From Nocardiopsis ganjiahuensis DSM 45031 (lineage in GTDB: Bacteria > Actinomycetota > Actinomycetes > Streptosporangiales > Streptosporangiaceae), in NCBI RefSeq assembly GCF_000341085.1, contig NZ_ANBA01000035.1:1-43765 (forward strand): 43,765 bases of DNA, given 5' to 3'. Of this stretch, positions 1 to 8,174 are shown in pieces. How positions within the stretch are numbered: position 1 is the stretch's first letter; the number at the start of each line of letters is the position of its first letter. The notes beneath the pieces are model-generated. The model was given only the letters and a program-made list of their open reading frames with translations. It had not been told where the DNA came from and ran no database searches. The translations under genes and the position numbers were made by a program.

Positions 1-69
1 GAGCCCCGAACAGCGGTAGGGGCGGCCCGGCCCGTCCGGCCGAGAACCCGGTCTGTCCGAGGCCGGCTG

Positions 70-90
70 TAAGGTACCGGAACGTTCCGG
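70..90 (+). promoter_or_regulatory. Likely -10 box plus 14-bp palindrome before the AlkZ-like gene
   Basis: A TAAGGT hexamer at 70-75 fits the actinobacterial -10 pattern TAnnnT. It is followed at once by the perfect palindrome CCGGAACGTTCCGG at 77-90, which would lie over the transcription start, 20 bp before the gene's ATG. A repressor operator is a reasonable inference. It is not a LexA box, because the GAAC and GTTC halves abut with no 4-base spacer. Confidence 0.4.
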
Positions 91-109
91 CACCCCTGGG
101 AGGGACCCC

Positions 110-1216
110 ATGGCCGCGATCCTCAGCCGACGCGAGCTCAACCGCGCCGTACTGGAGCGCCAGTTCCTGCTGCGCCGGGTGGACCGCCCGGCCACGGAGG
201 TACTCGCCCGCCTGGCCGGACTCCAGGCGCAGACCACGCACACCTGGTACGTCGGGTTCCAGAGCCGTCTGGAGGACCCGGACCCGCACGAGGTGGGGCG
301 GTTGCTCACCGACGGCACGCTGGTGCGGATGTCGCTGATGCGCTCCACCCTGCACCTGGTCTCCGCCGAGGACGCCGCCTGGATGCGCCCGACCACCCAG
401 GAGGCCATGGCGCGGGACCTGGCGCACGGCACCCACGGCAGGGCCACCGCGGGGGTGGACCTGGACGCGGTGGTGGCCCTGGGCCGGGAGCTGCTGGAGG
501 AGCGCCCGCTCACCCCCCGTGAACTGGGGGAGCGGATCGGTGAACGGTGGGAGGGCGTGCCCGGCACGCACCTGGCCTACGCGGTCCGCTGCCTGCTGCC
601 GGTCGTGCAGGTCCCGCCGCGCGGGGTGTGGGGTGCCTCGGGCCCGCCGGCCCTGGCCCCCGCCGACACCTGGACCGGACGGCCCATGGCGCCCGGCCCC
701 GACCGTGAGGCGCTGGTCCTGCGCTACCTGGCCGCCTTCGGCCCGGCCGGTGTGCGGGACGTGCAGGCCTGGTCCGGGCTGACCCGCCTGAAGGAGGTGC
801 TGGAGGGCCTGCGCGAGCAGCTGGTGACCTTCCGCGACGAGCAGGGCGTGGAGCTGTTCGACCTGCCCGACGCCCCGCGCCCCGGGGAGGGCGTCCCGGC
901 TCCGGCGCGCTTCCTGTACGACTTCGACAACCTGCTGCGCGGCCACGCGGACCGGAGCCGGGTGATCTCCGACGAGAACCTCAAGCGCATCTCCTCCCGC
1001 AACGGGATGCCGCCCGCGACGGTTCTCGTGGACGGTGAGGTGGCCGCAACCTGGAAGGCGGACCGGAGCCGCCGGACGCCGTCCCTGGACATCACACCTT
1101 TCCGCGCGTTCAACAACTCGGAAATCGAGGAGATCACCGCGGAAGGCAAACGCCTGCTTTCCTTCCTCTCCCCAGGTCAGGAGGGTGGAGAGCTGCGTTT
1201 CTCCACCCCGGACTGA
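110..1216 (+). CDS. AlkZ-like winged-helix DNA-binding protein (HTH_42 family)
   Basis: A 368-residue protein of the winged-helix HTH_42/YcaQ-AlkZ superfamily, whose studied members (Streptomyces AlkZ, E. coli YcaQ) are DNA glycosylases that excise bulky or crosslinked alkylated bases. Visible support is the N-terminal LSRRELNRAVLERQFLLRR segment, the LAGLQAQ stretch carrying the catalytic-type Q-x-Q pair at residues 39 and 41, and the RMSLMRSTLHLVSAED core typical of the family. Length is normal. ATG at 110 has a GGGAGGG Shine-Dalgarno about 5 nt upstream. The C-terminal half (RFLYDFDNLL, PATVLVDGEVAATWK) matches the usual family tail. Many actinomycetes carry several paralogues of unknown substrate, so glycosylase activity is inferred from the Q-x-Q motif only. 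No partner gene is evident. Confidence 0.8.
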   Translation: MAAILSRRELNRAVLERQFLLRRVDRPATEVLARLAGLQAQTTHTWYVGFQSRLEDPDPHEVGRLLTDGTLVRMSLMRSTLHLVSAEDAAWMRPTTQEAMARDLAHGTHGRATAGVDLDAVVALGRELLEERPLTPRELGERIGERWEGVPGTHLAYAVRCLLPVVQVPPRGVWGASGPPALAPADTWTGRPMAPGPDREALVLRYLAAFGPAGVRDVQAWSGLTRLKEVLEGLREQLVTFRDEQGVELFDLPDAPRPGEGVPAPARFLYDFDNLLRGHADRSRVISDENLKRISSRNGMPPATVLVDGEVAATWKADRSRRTPSLDITPFRAFNNSEIEEITAEGKRLLSFLSPGQEGGELRFSTPD

Positions 1217-1300
1217 CTTTTTCCCCGTCCACCGCCCGACCGTTTTGTGCACGTGCGTCCTGACCACGGAGACCACGGGCGGGTATGACAGGATTCTGGG

Positions 1301-2884
1301 GTGACTGATGAGTTCCGTGCCGCGTTCCAACGCGTGCTCGACACCGCCGCCGGCCAGGCACCCGGCTTCCCCGAAGCCGTACACGACGTGTTCCGGCTCT
1401 CCTCCCAGGTGCCCCGGGAGGAACTGGCCATCGCGCTGGAGGCGTTGACTCCGGTCCTGAGCGACTGCGAACCCTACGCGGGCGTCTCCGCCGACCTCTC
1501 GGTCCTGGCGGGGGCCCTCGTCGAGTCCGGCGCCCCCGCGGGCCAGGTCGGCCTGGAGGTGCTGCGCCAGCTCGGCAGTTACGGCCAGGCGGCAGCCGCC
1601 TTCATCCATGCCTGGGAGAAGACCGGGGCCGGGCCCCTGCCCGCCCCGAACGACGTGGGCGAGGCCGAGGAGAAGCGGGTCGAGGAGGTCCTCGGCGACA
1701 ACGCCCCGCTGGCCACCGTCGGCTGGTGGACCTCGCTGCGCTACGGCCTGGCCGCCAAGGCCATGCTGGGCGACTCCGGGGTGCGCTCGGCGGTCCGCGC
1801 CGACCCCGGCGCGCTGGACGAGCTCAGCCAGATCGTGCAGGCCCTCTCCACCCGGCTGAACGAGTTCAGCGAGGTGGGAGAGCTGCTGCGAATGTCCGAG
1901 GTGAGCCGGATCCTGGTCCTGGACCGGGTCTCCTGGCGGGGCTTCCGGGTGCGCTTCGACGGCGTGAGCGACAACTTCCAGCTGCACACCCTGCTCGCCG
2001 ACGCGCTGATCGGCAAGGAGGGGTACCGGCTGCCCGGCACCCGCCCGGACCCGCGCTGGGTCGCGGCCTCCATGGACGCGTCGGTGGACCCGCTGGCCGA
2101 TGTGGTGCGCGGTGAGTGGGACCTGGTCGGCGGCGACGGCACCTGGGTCGGCAACGAGGCCTGTCCGGGGGACATCCCCCTGATGGAGGGTGAGCGGGTC
2201 CTGGTCCTGGAGCCGCAGTCGCTGCTGCACTCCTGGCGGGCCGGACGCCGCCATCCGCACATCACCGGAACGCTCACCGTCCTGGAGGAGCTGCACCCGG
2301 ACGAGGCCGCCGCCTGGTGGTCGCGCGTGCACCCGGCCGGCTCGGTCCGCCACCCGCAGGCCCCGCCGATCGAGCTCGACGACACCGGGGCGCACCGCCG
2401 CCCGCCCCGGCACTTCGGGGTGGCCGCGCACTTCGCCGAGGTGGACTCCGGGCCGATGTCGGCGTCGTTCGGTGCCCTGGACCCGGAGCTGGACACGCCC
2501 GGTCCCGGGCTGTCCCCGTCCTTCGAGGACGTCACGATCAACCCCGGACCCGCTCCGGCGGCCCCCGCGCCCGATCCGCTGTCCGACCCCGCCTACGGGG
2601 GTCGCGAGGAGGACGACGGGGACGACGACTTCGCCGTCCCCGCGCCCTGGGCCAACGCTCCCTCCCCCACGGGCCAGAGCTTCGGCGACCCGGCCTTCGG
2701 CGACCCGTACCCCGACGAGCCCGTGTGGCGCGCCCCCCGACCGCTCCCGGACCCCGAGCCGGAGCCGGTCGACGACGGCCTCCCGCCCGGCGCCCGGCTG
2801 CTGCCGCCCATGCCCCCCGGGGTGTCGGACAGCAGCACCTGGGCGCCGGACTGGAAGTGGCCCATGCGCCCGCCCGAGCGCTGA
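1301..2884 (+). CDS. Unrecognised 527-residue protein with disordered acidic/proline-rich tail
   Basis: I do not recognise a family. The GTG start at 1301 follows AGGATT. Residues 1-200 look mostly helical. Residues 205-345 look like a compact mixed fold rich in Trp/Asp (DRVSWRGFRVRFDG, DLVGGDGTWVGNEACPG). From about residue 360 the chain becomes low-complexity, proline- and acidic-rich (REEDDGDDD, repeated FGDPAFGDPYPDEP) and ends in a Trp-containing tail. There is no signal peptide or membrane helix, so a cytoplasmic location is likely. It sits 84 bp after the AlkZ-like gene on the same strand and could be co-transcribed. Codon use and GC3 match neighbours, so it is a genuine gene. The ordered-head and disordered-tail layout suggests a scaffold or regulatory protein, but that is speculation. 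Confidence 0.75.
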   Translation: MTDEFRAAFQRVLDTAAGQAPGFPEAVHDVFRLSSQVPREELAIALEALTPVLSDCEPYAGVSADLSVLAGALVESGAPAGQVGLEVLRQLGSYGQAAAAFIHAWEKTGAGPLPAPNDVGEAEEKRVEEVLGDNAPLATVGWWTSLRYGLAAKAMLGDSGVRSAVRADPGALDELSQIVQALSTRLNEFSEVGELLRMSEVSRILVLDRVSWRGFRVRFDGVSDNFQLHTLLADALIGKEGYRLPGTRPDPRWVAASMDASVDPLADVVRGEWDLVGGDGTWVGNEACPGDIPLMEGERVLVLEPQSLLHSWRAGRRHPHITGTLTVLEELHPDEAAAWWSRVHPAGSVRHPQAPPIELDDTGAHRRPPRHFGVAAHFAEVDSGPMSASFGALDPELDTPGPGLSPSFEDVTINPGPAPAAPAPDPLSDPAYGGREEDDGDDDFAVPAPWANAPSPTGQSFGDPAFGDPYPDEPVWRAPRPLPDPEPEPVDDGLPPGARLLPPMPPGVSDSSTWAPDWKWPMRPPER

Positions 2885-2929
2885 CCGCCTCAGGACACCG
2901 CCGACCGTCCCTTCAGCGGCCGACCGCAT

Positions 2930-2943
2930 ATGACAGCTGTCAT
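2930..2943. promoter_or_regulatory. 14-bp perfect palindrome upstream of the DedA-like gene
   Basis: ATGACAGCTGTCAT is a perfect dyad, 82 bp before the preferred ATG of the membrane protein at 3026. It lies in a non-coding gap of about 140 bp and has the TGACA-TGTCA form common to dimeric repressor sites. No regulator is encoded beside it, so the binding protein is unknown. Confidence 0.3.
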
Positions 2944-3025
2944 CACCGGCCCACCGCACACTTCACACGGGGCCGGTGATGACTGGGACTGGTCACTGGG
3001 AACGGTTTCACGAGACCCTTGGGAC

Positions 3026-3997
3026 ATGACGACGAAGACGGACACCCCTCAGGGCCCCGGCGAGGAGAACACCGCCGGGTCCGCGCCCCGTCCCACCCGC
3101 GAGGAAGCGGTCAAGGCGGCCGGGAAGGCGTGGGACCTCGAGGAGGGTGAGCGCGCCAAGGCCGAGATGAAGGGCATGCGTCCCTGGCCGAAGGTCATGA
3201 CCCGGCAGGACAAGATCCTGCTCTGGTGCCTCATCGGTATCCCCGCCTTCTTCCTCCTGACCATGCCGCTGCGCCCGCTCTTCATCGCGGACCACCCGAT
3301 CCCCCTGGCGTTCGCCACCGGCAGCCACGCGGCCGTGGGGGCCGCCTCCGCCTACGTCGCCGTCGGCGAGGGCTCCATGTGGCTGGTGATCGTCGCGGGC
3401 GTGTTCGGCAAGATCAAGATCGACTGGCTCTTCTGGTGGGTGGGCCGCCGCTGGGGTCGCGGCATCGTCAACTTCCTCGTCCCGAGCGAGCGGGGCCGCC
3501 GGTTCGCCACCCGTCTGGAGACGATGAACCCGTGGGTCATGCGGCTGTTCATCCCGCTGAGCTACCTGCCGGGCGTCCCCGGAGGGGTCCCGCACATCAT
3601 CGCCGGGGTGAGCGGGATGCGCCTGCGCACCTTCATGCTGCTGGACGCGCTCGGCGCGCTGATGGTCACCGCCGCCGTCGCGGGCATCGGGTACGCCTCG
3701 GGCCAGTCGGGCGTGGACGTGGTCCTGCTCGTGGACAAGTACGCCCTGTGGGTGATGTTCGCGCTCATCTTCGGCATGGCGATCCTCCCGACCATCCCCG
3801 CCATCAGGGACCAGCGGGCGCGCAGGGCCCAGGTCCTGAAGGAGGCGGGCGAGGCCTACGACGCCGAGACCGAGCGCCTGGCGGCCGGGATCGGCCCCGA
3901 CGCCGGCTCCGACAGCGCGGCCGGGGCCGCTGCCGGCGAAACCTCCCAGGTGGTTCCGGCCCCTGAGGCACCCCGGGTGTCCAGCAAGGACGTCTGA
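3026..3997 (+). CDS. DedA/VTT-family membrane protein
   Basis: A 323-residue multi-pass membrane protein of the DedA/VTT (SNARE-associated) family. Known members flip undecaprenyl phosphate or other lipids or support proton-motive-force balance; this one is untested. The N-terminal 60 residues are charged and cytoplasmic (TREEAVKAAGKAWDLEEGERAK). Membrane segments fall near residues 64-80, 97-113, 117-140, 204-222 and 232-256. A DedA-type re-entrant motif LPGVPGGVPHIIAGVSGM lies at about 191-208. The tail of about 60 residues is Ala/Gly-rich and soluble. I chose ATG at 3026 over an in-frame ATG at 2930, because the extra 32 residues look non-coding and contain a perfect DNA palindrome. Neither start has a strong ribosome site. 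Confidence 0.75.
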   Translation: MTTKTDTPQGPGEENTAGSAPRPTREEAVKAAGKAWDLEEGERAKAEMKGMRPWPKVMTRQDKILLWCLIGIPAFFLLTMPLRPLFIADHPIPLAFATGSHAAVGAASAYVAVGEGSMWLVIVAGVFGKIKIDWLFWWVGRRWGRGIVNFLVPSERGRRFATRLETMNPWVMRLFIPLSYLPGVPGGVPHIIAGVSGMRLRTFMLLDALGALMVTAAVAGIGYASGQSGVDVVLLVDKYALWVMFALIFGMAILPTIPAIRDQRARRAQVLKEAGEAYDAETERLAAGIGPDAGSDSAAGAAAGETSQVVPAPEAPRVSSKDV

Positions 3998-4129
3998 AAG
4001 TGGAGCCGTGAACGCGCATGGTCACACACGGGGGCGGAGACCCCGACTAGGCTGGCGAGCGGCAATCCGACACCCCGGGCAAGCCGGCTGCACTGGGTGC
4101 GTCACAAACACACTCAAGGAGATCCCGTC

Positions 4130-5536
4130 ATGGGACAGCAACACTTCGATCTGGTCGTCCTCGGCGCCGGGCCTGGAGGTTACGTCGCGGCGATCCGCGC
4201 CTCCCAGCTCGGACTCAAGGTGGCCGTCGTCGAGGAGAAGTACTGGGGCGGGGTCTGCCTCAACGTGGGCTGCATCCCCTCCAAGGCCCTGCTGCGCAAC
4301 GCCGAACTGGCCCACCTGTTCCACAACGAGGCCGACTTCTTCGGCATCAAGGTGAACGGGACGGTCGAGTTCGACTACGGCAAGGCGTTCAGCCGCAGCC
4401 GTGAGGTCGCGGACGGCCGGGTCAAGGGCGTCCACTTCCTGATGAAGAAGAACAAGATCACCGAGCTCAACGGGCGCGGAACCTTCGTCGACGACCACAC
4501 GGTCGAGGTCAAGGGCGAGGACGGCTCCACCGAGACCGTCACCTTCGACAACGCGGTGATCGCCGCGGGCTCCTCCACCAAGCTGATCCCGGGCACCTCG
4601 CTGTCCGAGCGGGTCGTCACCTACGAGGAGCAGATCCTCACCGAGAAGCTCCCCGAGAGCATCATCATCGCGGGTGCGGGCGCCATCGGCGTCGAGTTCG
4701 CCTACGTGATGAGCAACTACGGGGTGGACGTCACCATCGTGGAGTTCCTCGACCGGGTCGTGCCGCTGGAGGACGAGGAGGTCTCCAAGGAGATCGCCCG
4801 CGCCTACAAGAAGCTCGGCGTGAAGATCCTGACCTCCACCAAGGTGGAGAAGGTCGAGGACACCGGCTCGGGTGTGAAGGTGACCGTCACCGGCACCGAC
4901 GGCAAGGAGCAGACCCTGGAGGCGGACAAGCTCCTCCAGGCCATCGGCTTCGCACCCAACGTCGAGGGCTACGGCCTGGACAGGACCGGCGTGGAGCTGA
5001 CCGAGCGGGGCGCCATCGCCATCGACGGGCGCGGCCGCACCAACGTCCCGCACATCTTCGCGATCGGCGACGTCACCGCCAAGCTGATGCTGGCGCACAC
5101 CGCCGAGGCCATGGGCATCGTGGCGGTGGAGACCATCGCGGACGCCGAGACGCAGGAGATCGACTACCGGTTCATCCCGCGGGCGACCTACTGCCAGCCC
5201 CAGATCGCCAGCTTCGGCTACAGCGAGAAGGAGGCCAAGGAGGCGGGCTACGACGTCCAGGTCGCCAAGTTCCCGTTCATGGCCAACGGCAAGGCGCACG
5301 GCCTGGGCGACACCCGGGGCTTCGTCAAGATCATCTCCGACGGCAAGTACGGGGAGTTCCTGGGCGCCCACATGGTGGGTCCGGACGTCACCGAGCTGCT
5401 GCCCGAGCTGACCCTGGCCCAGCAGTGGGACCTGACGGTGCACGAGGTGGCGCGCAACATCCACGCCCACCCGACCCTCAGCGAGTCCGTCAAGGAGGCC
5501 GTGCACGGTCTGGCCGGGCACATGATCAACTTCTGA
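4130..5536 (+). CDS. lpdA: Dihydrolipoyl dehydrogenase (E3)
   Basis: A 468-residue FAD-dependent class I disulfide oxidoreductase. It re-oxidises dihydrolipoyl groups of 2-oxoacid dehydrogenase complexes or the glycine cleavage system, passing electrons to NAD+. Visible motifs are the FAD-binding GAGPGGYVAAIRA near the N-terminus, the redox-active CLNVGC disulfide, the NAD-binding GAGAIGVEFAYV, the second FAD motif FAIGDVTAKLMLAHTAEA, and the C-terminal dimer/active-site HAHPTLSE. Length is standard. ATG at 4130 is set by AAGGAG 8 nt upstream; an in-frame GTG at 4097 lacks one. No E1/E2 gene is adjacent, so it is probably a shared E3. A TAGGCT box at 4048-4053 could be its -10, but no matching -35 is seen. 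The gene ends before a strong terminator. Confidence 0.95.
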   Translation: MGQQHFDLVVLGAGPGGYVAAIRASQLGLKVAVVEEKYWGGVCLNVGCIPSKALLRNAELAHLFHNEADFFGIKVNGTVEFDYGKAFSRSREVADGRVKGVHFLMKKNKITELNGRGTFVDDHTVEVKGEDGSTETVTFDNAVIAAGSSTKLIPGTSLSERVVTYEEQILTEKLPESIIIAGAGAIGVEFAYVMSNYGVDVTIVEFLDRVVPLEDEEVSKEIARAYKKLGVKILTSTKVEKVEDTGSGVKVTVTGTDGKEQTLEADKLLQAIGFAPNVEGYGLDRTGVELTERGAIAIDGRGRTNVPHIFAIGDVTAKLMLAHTAEAMGIVAVETIADAETQEIDYRFIPRATYCQPQIASFGYSEKEAKEAGYDVQVAKFPFMANGKAHGLGDTRGFVKIISDGKYGEFLGAHMVGPDVTELLPELTLAQQWDLTVHEVARNIHAHPTLSESVKEAVHGLAGHMINF

Positions 5537-5570
5537 TCCGCCGGCCCGCGCACACGTGGGGCGTACACAC

Positions 5571-5611
5571 GGCGGGGCCGGACCCGGGAGCACCCCGGGT
5601 CCGGCCCCGCC
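5571..5611. terminator. 18-bp perfect-stem hairpin, bidirectional terminator
   Basis: Perfect 18-bp arms at 5571-5588 and 5594-5611 with a 5-nt loop lie between the convergent lpdA and cupin genes. There is no T-tract, which is normal for GC-rich actinobacteria. It would serve both strands. Confidence 0.8.
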
Positions 5612-5665
5612 GCCCTGTGCGGCCTTCCCCTGCCGCCGCACACGTTCACGGCTCACACACCCGGC

Positions 5666-6166
5666 TCAGCGGATGAGCGGCTCCAGGTAGCCGTCCAGGC
5701 CCACCGAGGCGTAGTGGGCACGGGCCATCTCGATCTTGGTGAAGACGTCCTCGTACCCGGTCTGGCTGCCGTCCTCGTCCACGTAGACCATCGCGCCGGT
5801 GATGTTGAAGAAGGTCACCATGTGCGTGCAGTCCTCGGGGACCGCGAGGGTGTGGATCTCGCCGGGCGGCTCGTAGACGAAGTGCCCGGCCTCGGCCACC
5901 CAGTCGTGCTCGTAGTAGTGCCAGCGGCCCTCGATCACGTACCCGAACACCGCGCCGGGGTGCCGGTGGCGGGAGACGATCCCGGACGCGGTGACCTTGA
6001 GCAGGTTGCACCACTGACCGGTGACGGTGTTGAGCATCAGCGGGCGGAACCACACGTTCGGGGCCTGCGGCACCCACACGCGCGGGTCCTCGGGGACGGC
6101 GGGGACGGCGATCTCGTCGGGGATCCCTGCGGACGGGTTGATGACGGGGGCTTTGTTCGGTGACAC
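5666..6166 (-). CDS. Cupin, 2,4'-dihydroxyacetophenone dioxygenase-like
   Basis: A 166-residue single-domain cupin resembling the 2,4'-dihydroxyacetophenone dioxygenase (DAD)/ChrR-cupin family. The founding DAD is an Fe(II) enzyme that cleaves an aryl-ketone C-C bond to give 4-hydroxybenzoate and formate. Here the cupin core runs from about residue 50 to 130, with candidate metal ligands H67 and H69 (SRHRHPG) and H105 (PPGEIHTL). WFRPLMLN and HYYEHDWV are family-like segments. GTG start at 6166 has AGGAGG about 6 nt upstream. It is the last gene of the LysR-flanked ABC operon, 60 bp after the SDR gene, which suggests it acts on the imported compound or its oxidised product. The exact substrate cannot be read from sequence. 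Non-catalytic cupins exist in this family, so dioxygenase activity is an inference. Confidence 0.75.
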   Translation of the reverse strand: MSPNKAPVINPSAGIPDEIAVPAVPEDPRVWVPQAPNVWFRPLMLNTVTGQWCNLLKVTASGIVSRHRHPGAVFGYVIEGRWHYYEHDWVAEAGHFVYEPPGEIHTLAVPEDCTHMVTFFNITGAMVYVDEDGSQTGYEDVFTKIEMARAHYASVGLDGYLEPLIR

Positions 6167-6226
6167 GGTTCCTCCTCGGAGCCGGTTCTGTTTCCCGGTT
6201 CGGGTGTTGGGTGCCGCGGCCGGGGC

Positions 6227-6991
6227 TCAGGCCGCGAGGTATCCGCCGTCCACCGGCAGGACCGCTCCGGTGACGAACCCGGCGTCGGGCCCGCACAGGA
6301 ACTCGACGGCCCCGGCGACCTCGGCCGGGTCGCCCCATCGGGCCATCGGGGTGCGGTCCAGGATGCGCGCCTCGGCCTCGTCGCTCGCGCGGACCCCTTC
6401 GGTGAGTTCGGTGCGGATCCAGCCGGGCGCGACCGCGTTGACCCGGACGCCCCGGGGCGCCCAGGCGACCGCGAGCGACTTCGTGAGCTGGGTGATCCCG
6501 CCCTTGCTGGCGCTGTAGGCGGGCACCAGGGGCCCGCCGAAGAAACTGAGCATCGAGGCGATGTTGACGACGCTGCCGCCCGCCGCCTCCAGGGCGGGGC
6601 GGGCCGCGACGCACGCCCGCATGGTGCTGGTCAGGTTGACCTCCACGACCCTCGCGAACACGGCCGGGTCGAACTCCTCGCGCCTGCGGATGATCCCGGC
6701 CGCGTTGACCAGCGCGGTGACGCGCGGGAAGGCGGCCAGGTAGTCCTCCGGCGCGCCGGCCCCGGTGACGTCCAGTTCGGTGACCTCGACCCGTTCCCGG
6801 AGCCCGGTCGGCGTCCGGCCCGTGTCCAGCCCGCAGACGGCGACACGGTGGCCGCGGTCGGCGAAGCGGGCGGCCACGGCGGCACCGATGCCGCTGGTGC
6901 CGCCCACGACCACGACGGTCCCGTCCCCGGGCCCCGGCGCGGATCCGTCTCCCGGACCGTCCTCGGAGCGGTCCTCGGGTGTTCTCTCCAT
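6227..6991 (-). CDS. SDR-family NAD(P)-dependent oxidoreductase
   Basis: A 254-residue classical short-chain dehydrogenase/reductase. The first 22 residues are a Gly/Asp/Pro-rich extension. The cofactor motif VVGGTSGIG lies at 28-36, a NAAG variant at 96-99, catalytic Ser near 146, and Tyr159/Lys163 in YSASK. The C-terminal GFVTGAVLPVDGGYLAA is typical of the FabG-like branch. The unit is a soluble cytoplasmic oxidoreductase acting on an alcohol/ketone. AAGGAG lies 6 nt before the ATG. It follows the small membrane-protein gene by 12 bp and precedes the cupin, so a likely role is to oxidise an alcohol to the ketone that the cupin then cleaves. That order of steps is my inference. Confidence 0.9.
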   Translation of the reverse strand: MERTPEDRSEDGPGDGSAPGPGDGTVVVVGGTSGIGAAVAARFADRGHRVAVCGLDTGRTPTGLRERVEVTELDVTGAGAPEDYLAAFPRVTALVNAAGIIRRREEFDPAVFARVVEVNLTSTMRACVAARPALEAAGGSVVNIASMLSFFGGPLVPAYSASKGGITQLTKSLAVAWAPRGVRVNAVAPGWIRTELTEGVRASDEAEARILDRTPMARWGDPAEVAGAVEFLCGPDAGFVTGAVLPVDGGYLAA

Positions 6992-7003
6992 GCGCTGCTC
7001 CTT

Positions 7004-7354
7004 CTAGGCGTCGGGGTCGGGGACGGCCAGGGAATCGATCCAGTACTCGCGGGCGAGGGCCTCTGCGCCCGCGGGAGAGACCCCTCTCAGGTGCACGGTC
7101 GTCTCGGTGGTCCCGGCGACCCGCCCGTGGTCCTGGAGCCTGAGGAAGTGGTAGCGCTCCGGCGGGAAACCCAGGACCACGTCCACGTCGAACCGGCCGC
7201 GTTCGTCGGGTGCGTCCCCGAGCCCGGGCTCGGCCTTGCCGACCGCCTGGACGCTCAGCCACCCCTGGTAGAGGAGGACGAGCAGGATCACGACCGCGAT
7301 CCGGCGCAGGGTGGAGCCGCGCGCCGACCGCGCGCCCCGCGGTCTAGCCGGCAT
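7004..7354 (-). CDS. Small single-helix membrane protein of the ABC operon, unknown function
   Basis: A 116-residue protein I do not recognise. After a basic Arg/Pro N-terminus (about 20 residues) it has one hydrophobic helix, IAVVILLVLLYQGWL. A soluble domain of about 80 residues follows (FDVDVVLGFPPERYHFLRLQDHGRV, TTVHLRGVSPAGAEALAREYW), which should face outward with N-in topology. I chose ATG at 7354 because GGGGGAGG sits 5 nt upstream; the in-frame GTG at 7375 has no such site. The start overlaps the end of the ATPase gene by 11 bp, so translation is probably coupled and the protein belongs to the transporter unit. It could be an accessory subunit that holds the binding protein or senses substrate. 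No cysteines or metal motifs are visible. Confidence 0.7.
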   Translation of the reverse strand: MPARPRGARSARGSTLRRIAVVILLVLLYQGWLSVQAVGKAEPGLGDAPDERGRFDVDVVLGFPPERYHFLRLQDHGRVAGTTETTVHLRGVSPAGAEALAREYWIDSLAVPDPDA

Positions 7355-8174
7355 CGGTGCCTCCCCCGTCGTCACCGGGTCCCCGGTCGCCGGACTCCTG
7401 GCCGCGGTCGGCGTCCACGGCCAGGAGCCCGTTGATCCGCGCGACCGTCTCCCGGAATCCGGGGTCGTCCACCGCCGTGCGCCAGGAGCGCGGGCGGGGC
7501 AGGTCGACGGTGACGATCTCCTGGACGGTGCTCGGCCGCTGGGACAGCACCACGACCCGGTCGGAGAGGAAGACCGCCTCGTCGATGTCGTGGGTCACGA
7601 AGAACACCGTCGGACGCCGCTCCTCGAAGATGCGGGTGAGGTCCTCCTGGAGCCTGCGCCGGGTCTGCGCGTCGATGCTCGCGAACGGCTCGTCCATGAG
7701 CATCACCGCGGGCTCGTTGGCCAGGACCCGGGCCACGCCCAGGCGCTGGCGCATACCGCCGGACAGCTCGTGCGGGTAGCGGTTCTCGAACCCGGCCAGT
7801 CCCACCAGCTCCAGGTACTCGCGGCCGCGCTCCTCGCGCTCCCGGCGCTTCACGCCCTTCATCCGCAGCCCGAAGACCACGTTGCCGAGCACGGTCTTCC
7901 ACGGGAACAGGGCGTGTCCCTGGAAGACCACCCCCCGGTCGGGTCCGGGGGCGCCGACCTCACGGCCGTCCACCGACACCGTCCCCGAGGTCGGGCGCAC
8001 GAAGCCCGCCACGGTGTTGAGGACGGTGGTCTTGCCGCAGCCGCTCGGGCCGAGGACCGACACGAACTCGCCCTGCTCCACCCCGAAGGAGACGTCGCCG
8101 ATCGCGACGACCTCGTCCCCGGTGTAGGTGTCGGTGTAGACCTTCTCGAGGTTCTCGATCACCAGCGCGGTCAT
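7344..8174 (-). CDS. ABC transporter ATP-binding protein, SsuB/TauB/NrtD type
   Basis: A 276-residue nucleotide-binding subunit of a nitrate/sulfonate/taurine-class importer. Walker A GPSGCGKTT is at residues 42-50, the Q-loop at VVFQGHALFPW (82-92), signature LSGGMRQR at 137-144, Walker B VMLMDEP at 157-163, and the H-loop at FFVTHDIDEAV. The last 25 residues are a Gly/Asp-rich tail. ATG at 8174 overlaps the upstream permease stop as ATGA, so the subunits are translationally coupled. It powers the two permeases encoded just upstream. Members of this class import sulfonates, nitrate, thiamine precursors or aromatic acids, so the substrate is not fixed by the ATPase. Confidence 0.93.
   Translation of the reverse strand: MTALVIENLEKVYTDTYTGDEVVAIGDVSFGVEQGEFVSVLGPSGCGKTTVLNTVAGFVRPTSGTVSVDGREVGAPGPDRGVVFQGHALFPWKTVLGNVVFGLRMKGVKRREREERGREYLELVGLAGFENRYPHELSGGMRQRLGVARVLANEPAVMLMDEPFASIDAQTRRRLQEDLTRIFEERRPTVFFVTHDIDEAVFLSDRVVVLSQRPSTVQEIVTVDLPRPRSWRTAVDDPGFRETVARINGLLAVDADRGQESGDRGPGDDGGGTDAG

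Noticed and set aside
77..90. LexA (SOS) box before the AlkZ-like gene
   Set aside because: The GAAC and GTTC halves abut; the actinobacterial LexA core needs four bases between them.
2930..3025. Upstream start for the DedA-like protein
   Set aside because: The extra 32 residues are atypical, the DNA includes a perfect palindrome, and no ribosome site precedes it.
4022..5656. 544-codon open frame opposite lpdA
   Set aside because: Antisense shadow caused by high GC3. The + strand encodes a full dihydrolipoyl dehydrogenase with all motifs, while the opposite reading is His/Asp/Leu-rich with no fold.
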